Assembly: GCF_009193305.1 (NCBI RefSeq)
Contig: NZ_WBVS01000003.1
Coordinates: forward strand, 186,001 to 250,000
Source: Bifidobacterium cebidarum
GTDB taxonomy: Bacteria > Actinomycetota > Actinomycetes > Actinomycetales > Bifidobacteriaceae
Reading direction: 5' to 3'
DNA length: 64,000 nucleotides
The translations under genes were made by a program, and so were the position numbers. Below the pieces are notes generated by a model that was given only the letters and a program-made list of their open reading frames with translations, had not been told where the DNA came from and searched no databases. Position 1 is the first letter of the stretch; each line of letters starts with the position of its first letter. This document shows, piece after piece, positions 1 to 7,848 of the stretch.

Positions 1-11
1 TTTTCAACACA

Positions 12-138
12 AAATGTAGGACTTCTAACACTGACTGTAGGTTTTTGAACGTTGACTGTAGGTTTTTGAACGGATTTTGTTCAAAAACCTACAGTCAGTG
101 TTGAAAAACCTACAGTTGTTGTTCAAAAGCCTACAGTC
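12..138. repeat. Symmetric array of 21-bp-spaced repeats
   Basis: Three direct copies of an 18-nt unit (consensus GACTGTAGGTTTTTGAAC) begin at 12, 33 and 54. Three inverted copies begin at 79, 100 and 121. All steps are 21 bp. The inner pair (54-71 with 79-96) is a perfect 18-bp inverted repeat around a 7-nt spacer. The second pair matches 16 of 18 and the outer pair 12 of 18, so the whole tract could fold as one imperfect hairpin of about 60 bp. It lies beyond the coaE stop. Function is unknown; multi-site protein binding, a terminator-like structure or a mobile repeat are all possible. Confidence 0.8.
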
Positions 139-140
139 TT

Positions 141-312
141 ATGAGGTTCGCCTTATGAGGTTCACCTTATTTATAAGGGTTTGCCCATCCATCGGGGTTT
201 GCCCATCCATAAGGGTTTGCCCATCCATAGGGGGGTTACCTATTCACAAGTGTTTACCTATTTACAGGGGTCTGCCTAATTTATAGGGTTTTTTATAGGG
301 GTTTGTCTATTG
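141..312. repeat. Degenerate 14-bp and 18-bp tandem repeats
   Basis: Two 14-bp copies (141-154, 155-168) are followed by 18-bp units. The clearest copies of GGGTTTGCCCATCCAT start at 177, 195 and 213. Decayed units continue (GGTTACCTATTCACAAG-like) to about 312. The tract overlaps the 3' end of coaE, so the last coaE codons (encoding IDKPL) are written in repeat sequence. It is AT-richer than its surroundings. The short open frame it creates on the plus strand is a by-product of the periodicity. Confidence 0.75.
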
Positions 313-937
313 GTTGGTTATGGGTTGGCATATGGATTTGCGCTAACAGACGCTGATATATTTCATCCACTTGTGCCATCATGCGGCTCATCGGCTGAGC
401 CGAGTCAATGACGATATTCGCAATCGCCCGGCGCTCGGCTTCACTGGATTGGTGCCGGATACGACCTTCGGCCTGTTCAAGGCTCATGCCGCGTTCCTCA
501 ATCATGCGCTCGATCCGCATGCAGACCGGCGCCTCCACGGTAATAATGTGGTCGAAGCTCAAGGGAATGCTGCCGATGACTTCGGCCAGCAACGGCACGT
601 CATGAACGATGATATCCGACGTGCTGCACGAGCGCTCTTGCCGAGCGGCAAGTTGATAGACAAGCGGGTGCTCGATGGCATCCAACCGTTCCCTCGCCCC
701 TGGCTCCGCATGGGCTCCAAAAACATGGTCGGCCATCCAGGAGCGGTTCAAAGCACCGTCCGGCAGCAAAGCATCAGGCCCGAAGGCCTGTGCGATTTGG
801 GCAATGGCCTCTCCCCCAGGCTCGACAATCCGATGCGCCAATGCATCATAATCAATGACTATTGCTCCGAGTTCGGCGAAACGCGCGGCAACCGTACTCT
901 TGCCTGCGGCTATGCCACCTGTCAGTCCAATTCTCAT
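293..937 (-). CDS. coaE: Dephospho-CoA kinase
   Basis: CoaE phosphorylates the ribose 3'-hydroxyl of dephospho-CoA with ATP, the last step of coenzyme A synthesis, in the cytoplasm. The P-loop GGIAAGKST is at the N-terminus, followed by the family DYDALAH segment. I place the start at 937 because the family begins MxIGLTGG. A start at 946 is possible, and one at 988 would lie inside the rpsA terminator hairpin. No clear Shine-Dalgarno is seen. The product is about 214 residues, normal for the family. The last residues are encoded in an 18-bp tandem repeat and are unlikely to be functionally conserved. It follows rpsA on the same strand, a common actinobacterial order. Confidence 0.93.
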   Translation of the reverse strand: MRIGLTGGIAAGKSTVAARFAELGAIVIDYDALAHRIVEPGGEAIAQIAQAFGPDALLPDGALNRSWMADHVFGAHAEPGARERLDAIEHPLVYQLAARQERSCSTSDIIVHDVPLLAEVIGSIPLSFDHIITVEAPVCMRIERMIEERGMSLEQAEGRIRHQSSEAERRAIANIVIDSAQPMSRMMAQVDEIYQRLLAQIHMPTHNQPIDKPL

Positions 938-956
938 AATGGCCATGCTAATACGA

Positions 957-986
957 GAAAACCCGGCCCATATGGACCGGGTTTTC
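957..986 (-). terminator. rpsA terminator
   Basis: A 14-bp stem with one mismatch (957-970 with 973-986) whose ends are A4 and T4 runs, so it can terminate in either direction. It sits between the rpsA stop and the coaE start. Confidence 0.75.
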
Positions 987-1012
987 ATTACGCACTAAGC
1001 GTCAGCAGCAAC

Positions 1013-2488
1013 TCACTTGCCGAGCAGCTGGTCGCGCAGAGCGGCGAGCTGGTCGGAGTCGGCGAGGGTGCCGGTTGCCGGAGCGGCGGAAGAGTAGTTG
1101 GAGGTCTCCTCGACCGGCTTCTCTTCCTTCTGGCCCTGGCCGTCGGCGGCAGCGGACTCGGCTGCGTTGGCCAGTTCCTTGGCGACGAACTCCTTGTGCT
1201 CTTCCCACAGTTCGTGAGCGGCAGCGTACTGGGATTCCCATTCCTCACGCTGCTTCTCGTAGCCAGCGATCCACTCGTTGGTGTTCGGGTCGAAGCCTTC
1301 AGGGTACTTGTAGTTGCCCTGCTCGTCGTACTCGGCCGGCATGCCGTAGATAGCCGGATCGAAGTCCTCGGAAGCCGGGTCGACGGAGTCGTTGGCCTGC
1401 TTGAGGGACAGGGAGATGCGGCGACGATCGAGATCGACGTCGATCACCTTGACGAACACGGTCTCGCCCGGCTTGACCACGGTCTCCGGGTTCTCGACGT
1501 GACGGTTGGCGAGCTCGGAGATGTGCACCAGGCCCTCGATGCCGTCTTCGACGGAGATGAAGACACCGAACTGAACGATCTTGGTGACCTTGCCCTTGAC
1601 GATCTGGCCAGGAACGTGGGTGCGAGCGAAGCGCTGCCATGGATCTTCCTGGGTGGCCTTGAGGGACAGGGAGATGCGTTCGCGATCGAGATCGACGTCG
1701 AGCACCTCAACGGTGACCTTGTCGCCGACCTTGACGACCTCGGACGGGTGATCGATGTGCTTCCAAGACAGCTCGGAAACGTGGATCAGGCCGTCAACGC
1801 CACCCAGGTCAACGAAGGCGCCGAAGTTGACGATGGAGGACACAACGCCCTCACGGATCTGGCCCTTCTTGAGCTGGGAGAGGAAGGTCTCACGGACCTC
1901 GGACTGGGTCTCCTCGAGGTACTGGCGACGGGAGAGGACCACGTTGTTGCGGTTCTTGTCGAGCTCGAGGATCTTGGCCTTGATCTTCTGGCCGATGTAC
2001 GGGGAGAGATCGCGGACACGACGCATTTCGACGAGGGAAGCCGGCAGGAAGCCACGCAGACCGATGTCGACGATGAGGCCGCCCTTGACGGCTTCGATGA
2101 CGGTGCCCTCAACAACGCCGTCAGCTTCCTTGATCTTCTCGATGTCGCCCCAGGCGCGCTCGTACTGAGCACGCTTCTTGGAGAGAATCAGTCGGCCTTC
2201 CTTGTCTTCCTTGGTGACGACAAGGGCTTCAATCTGGTCGCCGACCTCGACAACCTCGTCAGGATCAACGTCCTTCTTGATGGAAAGTTCGCGGGAAGGA
2301 ATCACACCTTCGGTCTTGTAGCCGATGTCCAGGAGAACTTCGTCGTGATCGATCTTGACGACGGTGCCCTCAACCAGATCACCATCGTCGAAGTTCTTGA
2401 TGGTGGAATCGACTGCCTTGATGAAGTCCTCTTCGGTGCCGATATCGTTGATGGCGACCTTGGTGACTTCAGTGTTGTTCTCTGCCAT
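1013..2488 (-). CDS. rpsA: 30S ribosomal protein S1
   Basis: S1 binds mRNA at the small ribosomal subunit during initiation. The 491 residues hold four S1 (OB-fold) domains at about 36-105, 123-189, 208-277 and 294-364. The last two contain the typical FGAFVDLGGVDGLIHVSEL and FGVFISVEDGIEGLVHISEL patterns. This four-domain form is usual for Actinobacteria, shorter than the six-domain E. coli protein. The C-terminal 125 residues are acidic and low in complexity. ATG at 2488 is the start, although the preceding Shine-Dalgarno is weak. A large branched inverted repeat lies 165 bp upstream. Confidence 0.97.
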   Translation of the reverse strand: MAENNTEVTKVAINDIGTEEDFIKAVDSTIKNFDDGDLVEGTVVKIDHDEVLLDIGYKTEGVIPSRELSIKKDVDPDEVVEVGDQIEALVVTKEDKEGRLILSKKRAQYERAWGDIEKIKEADGVVEGTVIEAVKGGLIVDIGLRGFLPASLVEMRRVRDLSPYIGQKIKAKILELDKNRNNVVLSRRQYLEETQSEVRETFLSQLKKGQIREGVVSSIVNFGAFVDLGGVDGLIHVSELSWKHIDHPSEVVKVGDKVTVEVLDVDLDRERISLSLKATQEDPWQRFARTHVPGQIVKGKVTKIVQFGVFISVEDGIEGLVHISELANRHVENPETVVKPGETVFVKVIDVDLDRRRISLSLKQANDSVDPASEDFDPAIYGMPAEYDEQGNYKYPEGFDPNTNEWIAGYEKQREEWESQYAAAHELWEEHKEFVAKELANAAESAAADGQGQKEEKPVEETSNYSSAAPATGTLADSDQLAALRDQLLGK

Positions 2489-2652
2489 GTAAATATATGG
2501 TTTCTAATAGTGGATGGATAATTACTCGATATTCAGTTATGCCTGTACGCCTTTTCAGACATACAAGCATTCAGAATACATAGAGCTATAGCCAAGAAAC
2601 CACTGCAATACCAAGGTGTGTCGCGCATTCTCTTTTGCAAGAGGCCGCTGAT

Positions 2653-2770
2653 GGGCGAGGATGTGCATGTCTCGACACACTCAAGGCCGTTTGGCCTCGC
2701 TCCGGTGCGTGCTCGCAAAGCTTAGCACGCACCTGCGCTGCTTATAGTCGAGTCATGCACATCCTCGCCC
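2653..2770. other. Branched inverted repeat (three-way-junction-like) between folD and rpsA
   Basis: Outer arms 2653-2676 and 2747-2770 pair over 24 bp with one mismatch. Inside are two further perfect hairpins: AGGCC/GGCCT at 2684-2697 with a 4-nt loop, and a 10-bp stem GGTGCGTGCT/AGCACGCACC at 2704-2733. The layout predicts a cruciform or a three-way-junction RNA. It lies after the folD stop (2783) and before rpsA on the minus strand, so it could be a folD terminator, an rpsA leader element or an independent RNA. The rest of the 294-bp gap shows no credible gene. Confidence 0.75.
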
Positions 2771-2782
2771 ACCAGCTCCGCA

Positions 2783-3658
2783 TCACAAGGAACGCTCGGC
2801 CATCTCCACTACGTTGGCGAGCAGCATGGCGCGGGTCATCGGGCCTACACCACCAGGATTCGGCGTATAGGCGGAAGCCTTGTCATAGCAGGCCTTGTCC
2901 ACGTCGCCCTTGATGCGGTAGCGTCCAGCTTCCTCATCGAAGACGCGGCTGACGCCCACGTCAACCAGCACCGCGCCCTCCTTGATCTTGTCCGGGGTGA
3001 CGAATCCGGCCGAGCCCATGGCGGCGACGATCACATCAGCACGACGCATATGGTCCACCACATCCTTGGTGCCGGTGTGGCACAGGGTCACGGTGGCGTT
3101 GACGGCGTTGCGGGTCAGCATCAGTCCGATGGTACGGCCGATGGTGATGCCACGGCCCAGGACGCAGACCTCCTTGCCGTTCAAATCGATGTCATAGGCC
3201 TTGAGCAGTTCGATGACGCCGCGTGGCGTGCAGGGCAGCGGCGTGGAGATGTCCCCTCGCACGTGAAGCACCAGTTCGCCGAGATTGTACGGATGCATGC
3301 CGTCGGCGTCCTTGGCCGGGTCGATGAGGTCGATGATCGCGTTCTGGTCGATGCCTTTGGGCAGCGGCAGCTGGACGATGAAACCATTGCAGGCCGGATC
3401 TTCATTGAGCTCCTTCACCGCATTCGCGATATCCTCGAACGAGGCATCGGCCGGCAATTCCCTCTTCACCGAATTGACGCCAATCTCCTTGCAGTCGGCA
3501 TGTTTGCCGGCCACATATTTCACTGATCCAGGGTCCTCCCCCACCAGCAGCGTGCCGAGGCCCGGCACCACGCCTTGCGCTTTGAGACGCTCAACGCGCT
3601 CAGCGAGATCAGCCTTGATGTCAGCAGCGACCTTCTTGCCGTCGATTCTTGTAGCCAT
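2783..3658 (-). CDS. folD: Bifunctional methylenetetrahydrofolate dehydrogenase/cyclohydrolase
   Basis: FolD interconverts 5,10-methylene-THF, methenyl-THF and 10-formyl-THF for purine and formyl-methionine supply. Visible landmarks are the [12 protein letters not shown] segment with Tyr48 and catalytic Lys52, the QLPLP motif at 97-101, the [12 protein letters not shown] loop near 168-175 and the C-terminal [15 protein letters not shown] signature. I chose ATG 3658 (MATRIDGK) over the in-frame ATG six codons upstream because AAGGAAGGG sits just before it and the family starts here. It has 291 residues, normal length. It is transcribed divergently from the metal importer. Confidence 0.96.
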   Translation of the reverse strand: MATRIDGKKVAADIKADLAERVERLKAQGVVPGLGTLLVGEDPGSVKYVAGKHADCKEIGVNSVKRELPADASFEDIANAVKELNEDPACNGFIVQLPLPKGIDQNAIIDLIDPAKDADGMHPYNLGELVLHVRGDISTPLPCTPRGVIELLKAYDIDLNGKEVCVLGRGITIGRTIGLMLTRNAVNATVTLCHTGTKDVVDHMRRADVIVAAMGSAGFVTPDKIKEGAVLVDVGVSRVFDEEAGRYRIKGDVDKACYDKASAYTPNPGGVGPMTRAMLLANVVEMAERSL

Positions 3659-3755
3659 CGAAGCCCTTCCTTGCATGTTTCGGTGAACAGTATCGAAACT
3701 GTAGACTATCGTTGAAATAAGTCAGGTTTGTATCTCACGATGAAGAAGGCTTGCC

Positions 3756-5036
3756 ATGGGGACTCGATTTGCACGATTCACGCGATTCGCCGCCGCCTCG
3801 ATCAGTGCGATGATGCTGCTCGCAACGGCCGCATGCGGGTCTCAGACGTCTTCGGAGCAACCTTCAGCCGAAACCGACAACACCGCCCAGCAGCCGACTG
3901 GCCCGATCACCGTCGTCTCCTCGTTGAATCAATGGGGGTCGTTGGCCGCCGAACTGGGCGGCGACGATGTGAAAGTCACGTCCATTGTGAATTCCACCAA
4001 TGTGGATGCACATGACTTCGAGCCGAAGACCTCGGATGTCGCCAAACTCGCCAAGGCCCAAATCGTGGTGGCCAATGGCGCCGGTTATGATTCCTGGGCC
4101 ACCAAGTCTCTGAGCAAAACCTCGAATCTGGTGTCCGCCGCTTCCGTAGTCGGCGCCATGGAGGGGGACAATCCGCATCTGTGGTTCTCCAAAGACGCCC
4201 GCTCCGGCATGGCGGAGGCGATCACCGAGGCATATATCAAGGCGCTGCCCAGCAAGAAGAAGAATTTCCAACAGCGTCTCAAAACCTGGCAGCAGGGCGA
4301 GAAATCCTTGGAGAAGTGGACCAACGATTTCACCAAGAAGCACAGCAAACTCACCTATGCCGCCACGGAACCGGTTGTCTATTACCTGATGGCGGACCTC
4401 GGCTTCGACGACTCCACACCCAAAGGGTATTCGCAATCCATTGCCTCCGGCGGAGAAGCGGCTCCCGCCGACCTGCAATCATTCCAGAAAATCATCGAAG
4501 ACCGCAATGTAGACGTGCTGATCAATAACACGCAGGAATCCAGCGACGCCACGAATATGATCACGGGCACCGCAGGCCGTTCCGATGTTCCCGTAGTGGA
4601 TGTGTCCGAGCAGATGCCGAAAGACGCCACTTCGCTCAATGCGTGGATTAACCAACTGATCAACACGATCATCGACGCCGTCGACCCCACCTATGGTTGC
4701 GATTCAGACGATGCCGACAGCAGCAGCGCCGATGACGACAGCAACACCGACGGCTCCTCGAACGACGGCAACACATCCGCCGACGCCGAAGACAGCGCCG
4801 ACGACACTGCCTCCAGCGGCACAGACGACGATGATCAATCAAGCCGGTCCGATGATGCTTCGACGACGCAAGGCTCCGCCACCGAAGACGAGGCTCCCAA
4901 TTTCATTCGCGCATGCAAAGCCTCGTCGAAGGGCACTTCGACCGATGCCAACGGTCAGACGTCATCCGATGACTCCACCAGCGCCAATGACGATTCCGCC
5001 CCATCCAATGCGGGTCAGACCGATCCTGGTAAGTAA
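3756..5036 (+). CDS. Zinc/manganese-type ABC transporter substrate-binding lipoprotein
   Basis: Cluster A-I metal-binding protein (ZnuA/TroA family) that delivers a divalent metal to the importer encoded next. It has an N-terminal lipoprotein signal ending TAAC with Cys27 as lipidation site. Two His ligands are recognisable (VDAHDFEP, NPHLWF). Where many family members have a third His there is Glu (AATEPVVYY). The family domain ends near residue 310. It is followed by about 115 residues of Ser/Asp/Thr-rich low complexity with two isolated Cys, in place of the His-rich internal loop of many ZnuA proteins. The metal cannot be assigned from sequence. Confidence 0.88.
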   Translation: MGTRFARFTRFAAASISAMMLLATAACGSQTSSEQPSAETDNTAQQPTGPITVVSSLNQWGSLAAELGGDDVKVTSIVNSTNVDAHDFEPKTSDVAKLAKAQIVVANGAGYDSWATKSLSKTSNLVSAASVVGAMEGDNPHLWFSKDARSGMAEAITEAYIKALPSKKKNFQQRLKTWQQGEKSLEKWTNDFTKKHSKLTYAATEPVVYYLMADLGFDDSTPKGYSQSIASGGEAAPADLQSFQKIIEDRNVDVLINNTQESSDATNMITGTAGRSDVPVVDVSEQMPKDATSLNAWINQLINTIIDAVDPTYGCDSDDADSSSADDDSNTDGSSNDGNTSADAEDSADDTASSGTDDDDQSSRSDDASTTQGSATEDEAPNFIRACKASSKGTSTDANGQTSSDDSTSANDDSAPSNAGQTDPGK

Positions 5037-5114
5037 GTTAATGCAACGCCTATAGCCCATAGAGCGCCGCCGTCGCGAGCTGCAATCGTGATCATCAGCG
5101 ATCATATTCGCTAT

Positions 5115-5129
5115 TGAGAACGATTGTCA
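5115..5129. promoter_or_regulatory. Candidate Zur/Fur-family box
   Basis: TGAGAACGATTGTCA resembles the Fur/Zur consensus TGATAATNATTATCA at 11 of the 14 defined positions and is partly palindromic. It lies 25 bp before the ATPase start and 79 bp after the lipoprotein stop. It would allow separate metal control of the ATPase-permease pair. Confidence 0.45.
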
Positions 5130-5153
5130 GCATCATTTGCCACAATCGGAGTC

Positions 5154-6017
5154 ATGAACAGCGATTCCGAGTGCATTGTGTTTAATGATGCGGCCATCAA
5201 ACGTGGCGACCATATTATTTGGCAGCACGGCACCTTCACCATCCCCTATGGATCGGTCACGGCCATCGTAGGAACCAACGGCGCCGGCAAGACCACGATG
5301 ATGAAGGCGGAACTCGGGTTGCTGCCGCTGGCACATGGCACTGTGCACGTGCTGGGCGAACCGGCGGGCCAGTCGAACCAACGCATCGGCTATGTGCCGC
5401 AAAGCTATGTGGCGAATGTGGATTCCAATCTCACCGCCGAGCAATCCGTGTTGCTGGGACTCACCGGAACACGCTTCGGCATTCACCCAATCACCAAAGC
5501 CCAGCGGGCCAAAGCTCACGAAGCCATGGAGTTCACCGGCATCGCCGACAAAGCGAAATACCGGCTTTCCGAACTTTCCGGCGGCCTGCGCCAACGCGTG
5601 GCCATCGCCCAGGCCCTGGTCTGCGACCCCAAGCTGCTCATGCTCGATGAGCCGTTGGCCAACCTCGATCTTGCCAGCCAGCGATCCACCGTGCATGTGC
5701 TTGCCCGCCTCAATCAGGAGCTGGGCATGACCATTCAAGTGGTGGCCCATGACCTTAACATGCTGCTGCCGATACTTACAGGTGCGGTGTATCTGCTGGA
5801 CGGCCATCCGCATTACGCCGATATGGGCAAAGTGCTGGATTCCGATCTGCTGACGCACCTCTACGGCACTCAGGTCCAAGTGGTCACCACCCCTCAAGGC
5901 GACATGTTCGTGACTCCGACGCCGGATGAGCCTCAGAATCAGGAGCAGGACATGCACTCCGCCACTGAGGTGGCACAGATGCATCATCATAATCACAACA
6001 TCAATCACATGAATTGA
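5154..6017 (+). CDS. Metal ABC transporter ATP-binding protein
   Basis: Cytoplasmic ATPase of the ZnuABC/MntABC-type importer. The Walker A loop GTNGAGKT is at residues 40-47, the signature LSELSGGLRQR starts at 138, Walker B LLMLDEP has Asp165, and the switch His is in VVAHDLN. The C-terminal 20 residues are rich in His and Met (HHHNHNINHMN), a plausible metal-sensing or buffering tail. ATG 5154 is chosen because GGAG precedes it by two bases; an upstream TTG at 5124 overlaps the candidate metal box. The permease gene starts 28 bp downstream, so the two form an operon. Confidence 0.92.
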   Translation: MNSDSECIVFNDAAIKRGDHIIWQHGTFTIPYGSVTAIVGTNGAGKTTMMKAELGLLPLAHGTVHVLGEPAGQSNQRIGYVPQSYVANVDSNLTAEQSVLLGLTGTRFGIHPITKAQRAKAHEAMEFTGIADKAKYRLSELSGGLRQRVAIAQALVCDPKLLMLDEPLANLDLASQRSTVHVLARLNQELGMTIQVVAHDLNMLLPILTGAVYLLDGHPHYADMGKVLDSDLLTHLYGTQVQVVTTPQGDMFVTPTPDEPQNQEQDMHSATEVAQMHHHNHNINHMN

Positions 6018-6045
6018 TGCCCAAGGCAATGGCTGGGATACAACA

Positions 6046-6882
6046 ATGACTTCTATCGACTTCTCCTTCGACCCTGAATGGATGAGTACGCTCACCGCAC
6101 CGTTCATGACGAATGCCTTCGTGGCCGGACTATGCATCGCCTTGGCCGCCGGTGTCATGGGCTACTTCACCATCGCCAGGCACTCCACATTCGCCGCACA
6201 CGCCTTGGCCCACATCGGTCTGCCCGGCGCCACCGGCGCAGTGCTGCTCGGCTTGCCGGTATCGCTGGGCATGGGCACCTTCGCCCTCGGTGGCGCACTG
6301 ATCATCGGTGCGCTCGGCAAGCGAATCTCCGAACGCGAAATAGCCACCGGTACCGTTCTGGCGTTCGCCACCGGCCTGGGCCTGTTCTTCGCGCGACTCT
6401 CCAGCTCCGCCTCCCAGCAGATGCAATCCATTTTGTTCGGCTCGATTCTGACCATCACCACCGGGCAGATCATCGGTTTCGCGATCTTCGATGCACTATT
6501 GCTGGTGCTGCTGTCCATTATCTATAGGCCGTTACTGTTCAGTTCCCTGGACGAGCAGGTGGCACAGGCCAAAGGCGTGCCGATCGGACTGATGAATGTG
6601 GCGTTCATGGCGATTATGGCCGGGGTCATCACCATTGCGGTACCCGCAGTCGGCACGTTGTTGATTTTCGCATTGGTGATCACGCCTGCGGCAACCGCCA
6701 ATATCCTGGCCGGCTCGCCATTGAAGGCCATGGTGATCGCCAGCGTGCTGTGCCTGGTCTCCATCTGGGCCGGTCTCGTGCTTTCCGCCATGTTCCCCGC
6801 TCCCCCGAGCTTCATTATCGTGACGCTTTCCACACTGTTCTGGGCCATCGCCAAGGGTGTGGCCGCGTTGCAAACGCGCTAG
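6046..6882 (+). CDS. Metal ABC transporter permease (ZnuB/TroC family)
   Basis: Integral membrane component of the importer, with about eight hydrophobic segments across 278 residues. It has the family ARHSTFAAHALAHIGLPGA segment after the first helix and VPAVGTLLIFALVITPAATA near the C-terminus. No regulator gene follows; downstream is a block of palindromic repeats and then ispF on the opposite strand. The His-poor, compact form gives no clue to zinc versus manganese. Confidence 0.93.
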   Translation: MTSIDFSFDPEWMSTLTAPFMTNAFVAGLCIALAAGVMGYFTIARHSTFAAHALAHIGLPGATGAVLLGLPVSLGMGTFALGGALIIGALGKRISEREIATGTVLAFATGLGLFFARLSSSASQQMQSILFGSILTITTGQIIGFAIFDALLLVLLSIIYRPLLFSSLDEQVAQAKGVPIGLMNVAFMAIMAGVITIAVPAVGTLLIFALVITPAATANILAGSPLKAMVIASVLCLVSIWAGLVLSAMFPAPPSFIIVTLSTLFWAIAKGVAALQTR

Positions 6883-6955
6883 TCGCCGCATTCACCGCAT
6901 GCGCTATTCCAACCGTGCGTCATCGCGGCACGGCGATTCCAGTAGCGCTCCCGTA

Positions 6956-7123
6956 GCGCAAGGATTTCAGGAAGATAACCTATATCTCCGGAATTTCTTG
7001 CGCTGACGGTGTCTCACTGCAAGATATTCGGGAGGTATGGCGTCACTTCCCGAATTTCTTGCAGTGAGACACCGTCAGCGCAAAGATTTCGGGAGGTATG
7101 GGCCATTTTCCGGAATTTCTTGC
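6956..7123. repeat. Three-unit palindromic repeat element, locus 1
   Basis: Three palindromes of about 46 bp (6956-7003, 7018-7063, 7079-7123), each with ends related to GCAAGAAATTCGGGAG and its complement. Units 1 and 2 and units 2 and 3 are joined by spacers (7002-7018, 7063-7079) that are perfect 17-bp inverted copies of each other (GCTGACGGTGTCTCACT), so the whole block is itself a large palindrome. A related three-unit block occurs at 51087-51257. The rest of the 321-bp gap between the permease and ispF shows nothing else. Confidence 0.8.
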
Positions 7124-7203
7124 ATTAACTTGTTCACGTTCAGCAATGACGTATGTGTCTGATCGATGACGACGAAACCGGACGGAATGCAGACGTATGG
7201 AAA

Positions 7204-7731
7204 TCAATCCTCACGCGCAACGAGGGCGTTGGCGATGGCGGCGATGCCCTCGCCCCGGCCGGTGAAACCCATATGATCCGTAGTGGTGGCGGTTACAGAG
7301 ACACGGCAACCAACCGCTTCGGAAAGTACAGCTTCGGCTTCATCCCGGCGTGCGCCGATCTTCGGACGATTGCCGACGATCACCACCGAGGCCGAAGTAG
7401 GCGTGAAGCCCTGAGCAGCAAGATAGGCCGCCGTTTCGCGGAGCATATCAACACCATGCATACCGGCACCATGCGCTTCGGCGCCCACGCCGAACAACAA
7501 GCCGATATCTCCGAGCCCTGCGGCGGAAAGCAACGCGTCGATAAGGGCATGCGCGGCCACGTCGCCGTCGGAATCCCCTTCGATGCCCTCGTATCGAGCG
7601 GCCTGCGCATCATCGGCGCCTTCGGGAACGGGCCAGTGGAGGCCGGCGACCCATAACGGGCGTCCGGTTCCAGCCGGAGCGAAACGATGCGCGTCGAAGC
7701 CTTGGCCAATCATCATGCTGCTGTCGGTCAC
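7204..7731 (-). CDS. ispF: 2-C-methyl-D-erythritol 2,4-cyclodiphosphate synthase
   Basis: IspF forms the cyclic diphosphate in the MEP isoprenoid pathway as a homotrimer with a bound divalent metal. Metal ligands Asp13 and His15 (GFDAH) and His61 (DVAAHAL) are present, as is the C-terminal ATTTDHMGFTGRGEG. The segment before DSDGDV is about 12 residues longer than in E. coli, and Asp53 stands where E. coli has the conserved His34 of the HSDGD motif. GTG 7731 is the likely start since GGAGG (7737-7741) precedes it by 5 nt; an in-frame TTG at 7743 overlaps that site. At 175 residues it is longer than the usual 155-160. Confidence 0.92.
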   Translation of the reverse strand: MTDSSMMIGQGFDAHRFAPAGTGRPLWVAGLHWPVPEGADDAQAARYEGIEGDSDGDVAAHALIDALLSAAGLGDIGLLFGVGAEAHGAGMHGVDMLRETAAYLAAQGFTPTSASVVIVGNRPKIGARRDEAEAVLSEAVGCRVSVTATTTDHMGFTGRGEGIAAIANALVARED

Positions 7732-7805
7732 CGAATCCTCCAAATGTCATTCGCATGCCGTCGGATTAAGACGCCTATGCCGCGGCGGCGATACCAAGCG
7801 ACACG

Positions 7806-7842
7806 AAAAAATCCCGGCTCATCACTGACGATGATCCGGGAT
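7806..7842 (-). terminator. carD terminator
   Basis: Stem ATCCCGG/CCGGGAT (7811-7817 with 7836-7842), extended inside by TCATC/GATGA, with an A6 run that gives U6 on the minus transcript. It lies directly after the carD stop. Confidence 0.8.
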
Positions 7843-7848
7843 CCATGA

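Noticed and set aside
177..230. CRISPR-like appearance of the short tandem repeats
   Set aside because: Units are 18 bp back to back with no unique spacers, and no cas gene is present.
77..286. Small plus-strand frame with a repeated CPSI-like peptide
   Set aside because: It is the translation of the 18-bp tandem repeats, without a ribosome site or recognisable protein.
371..2521. 716-codon plus-strand frame opposite coaE and rpsA
   Set aside because: Antisense to two clear genes. Long antisense frames are common in GC-rich DNA, and its sequence has no family resemblance.
2533..2718. Short minus-strand frame before rpsA
   Set aside because: It covers part of the branched inverted repeat and has no ribosome site or homology.
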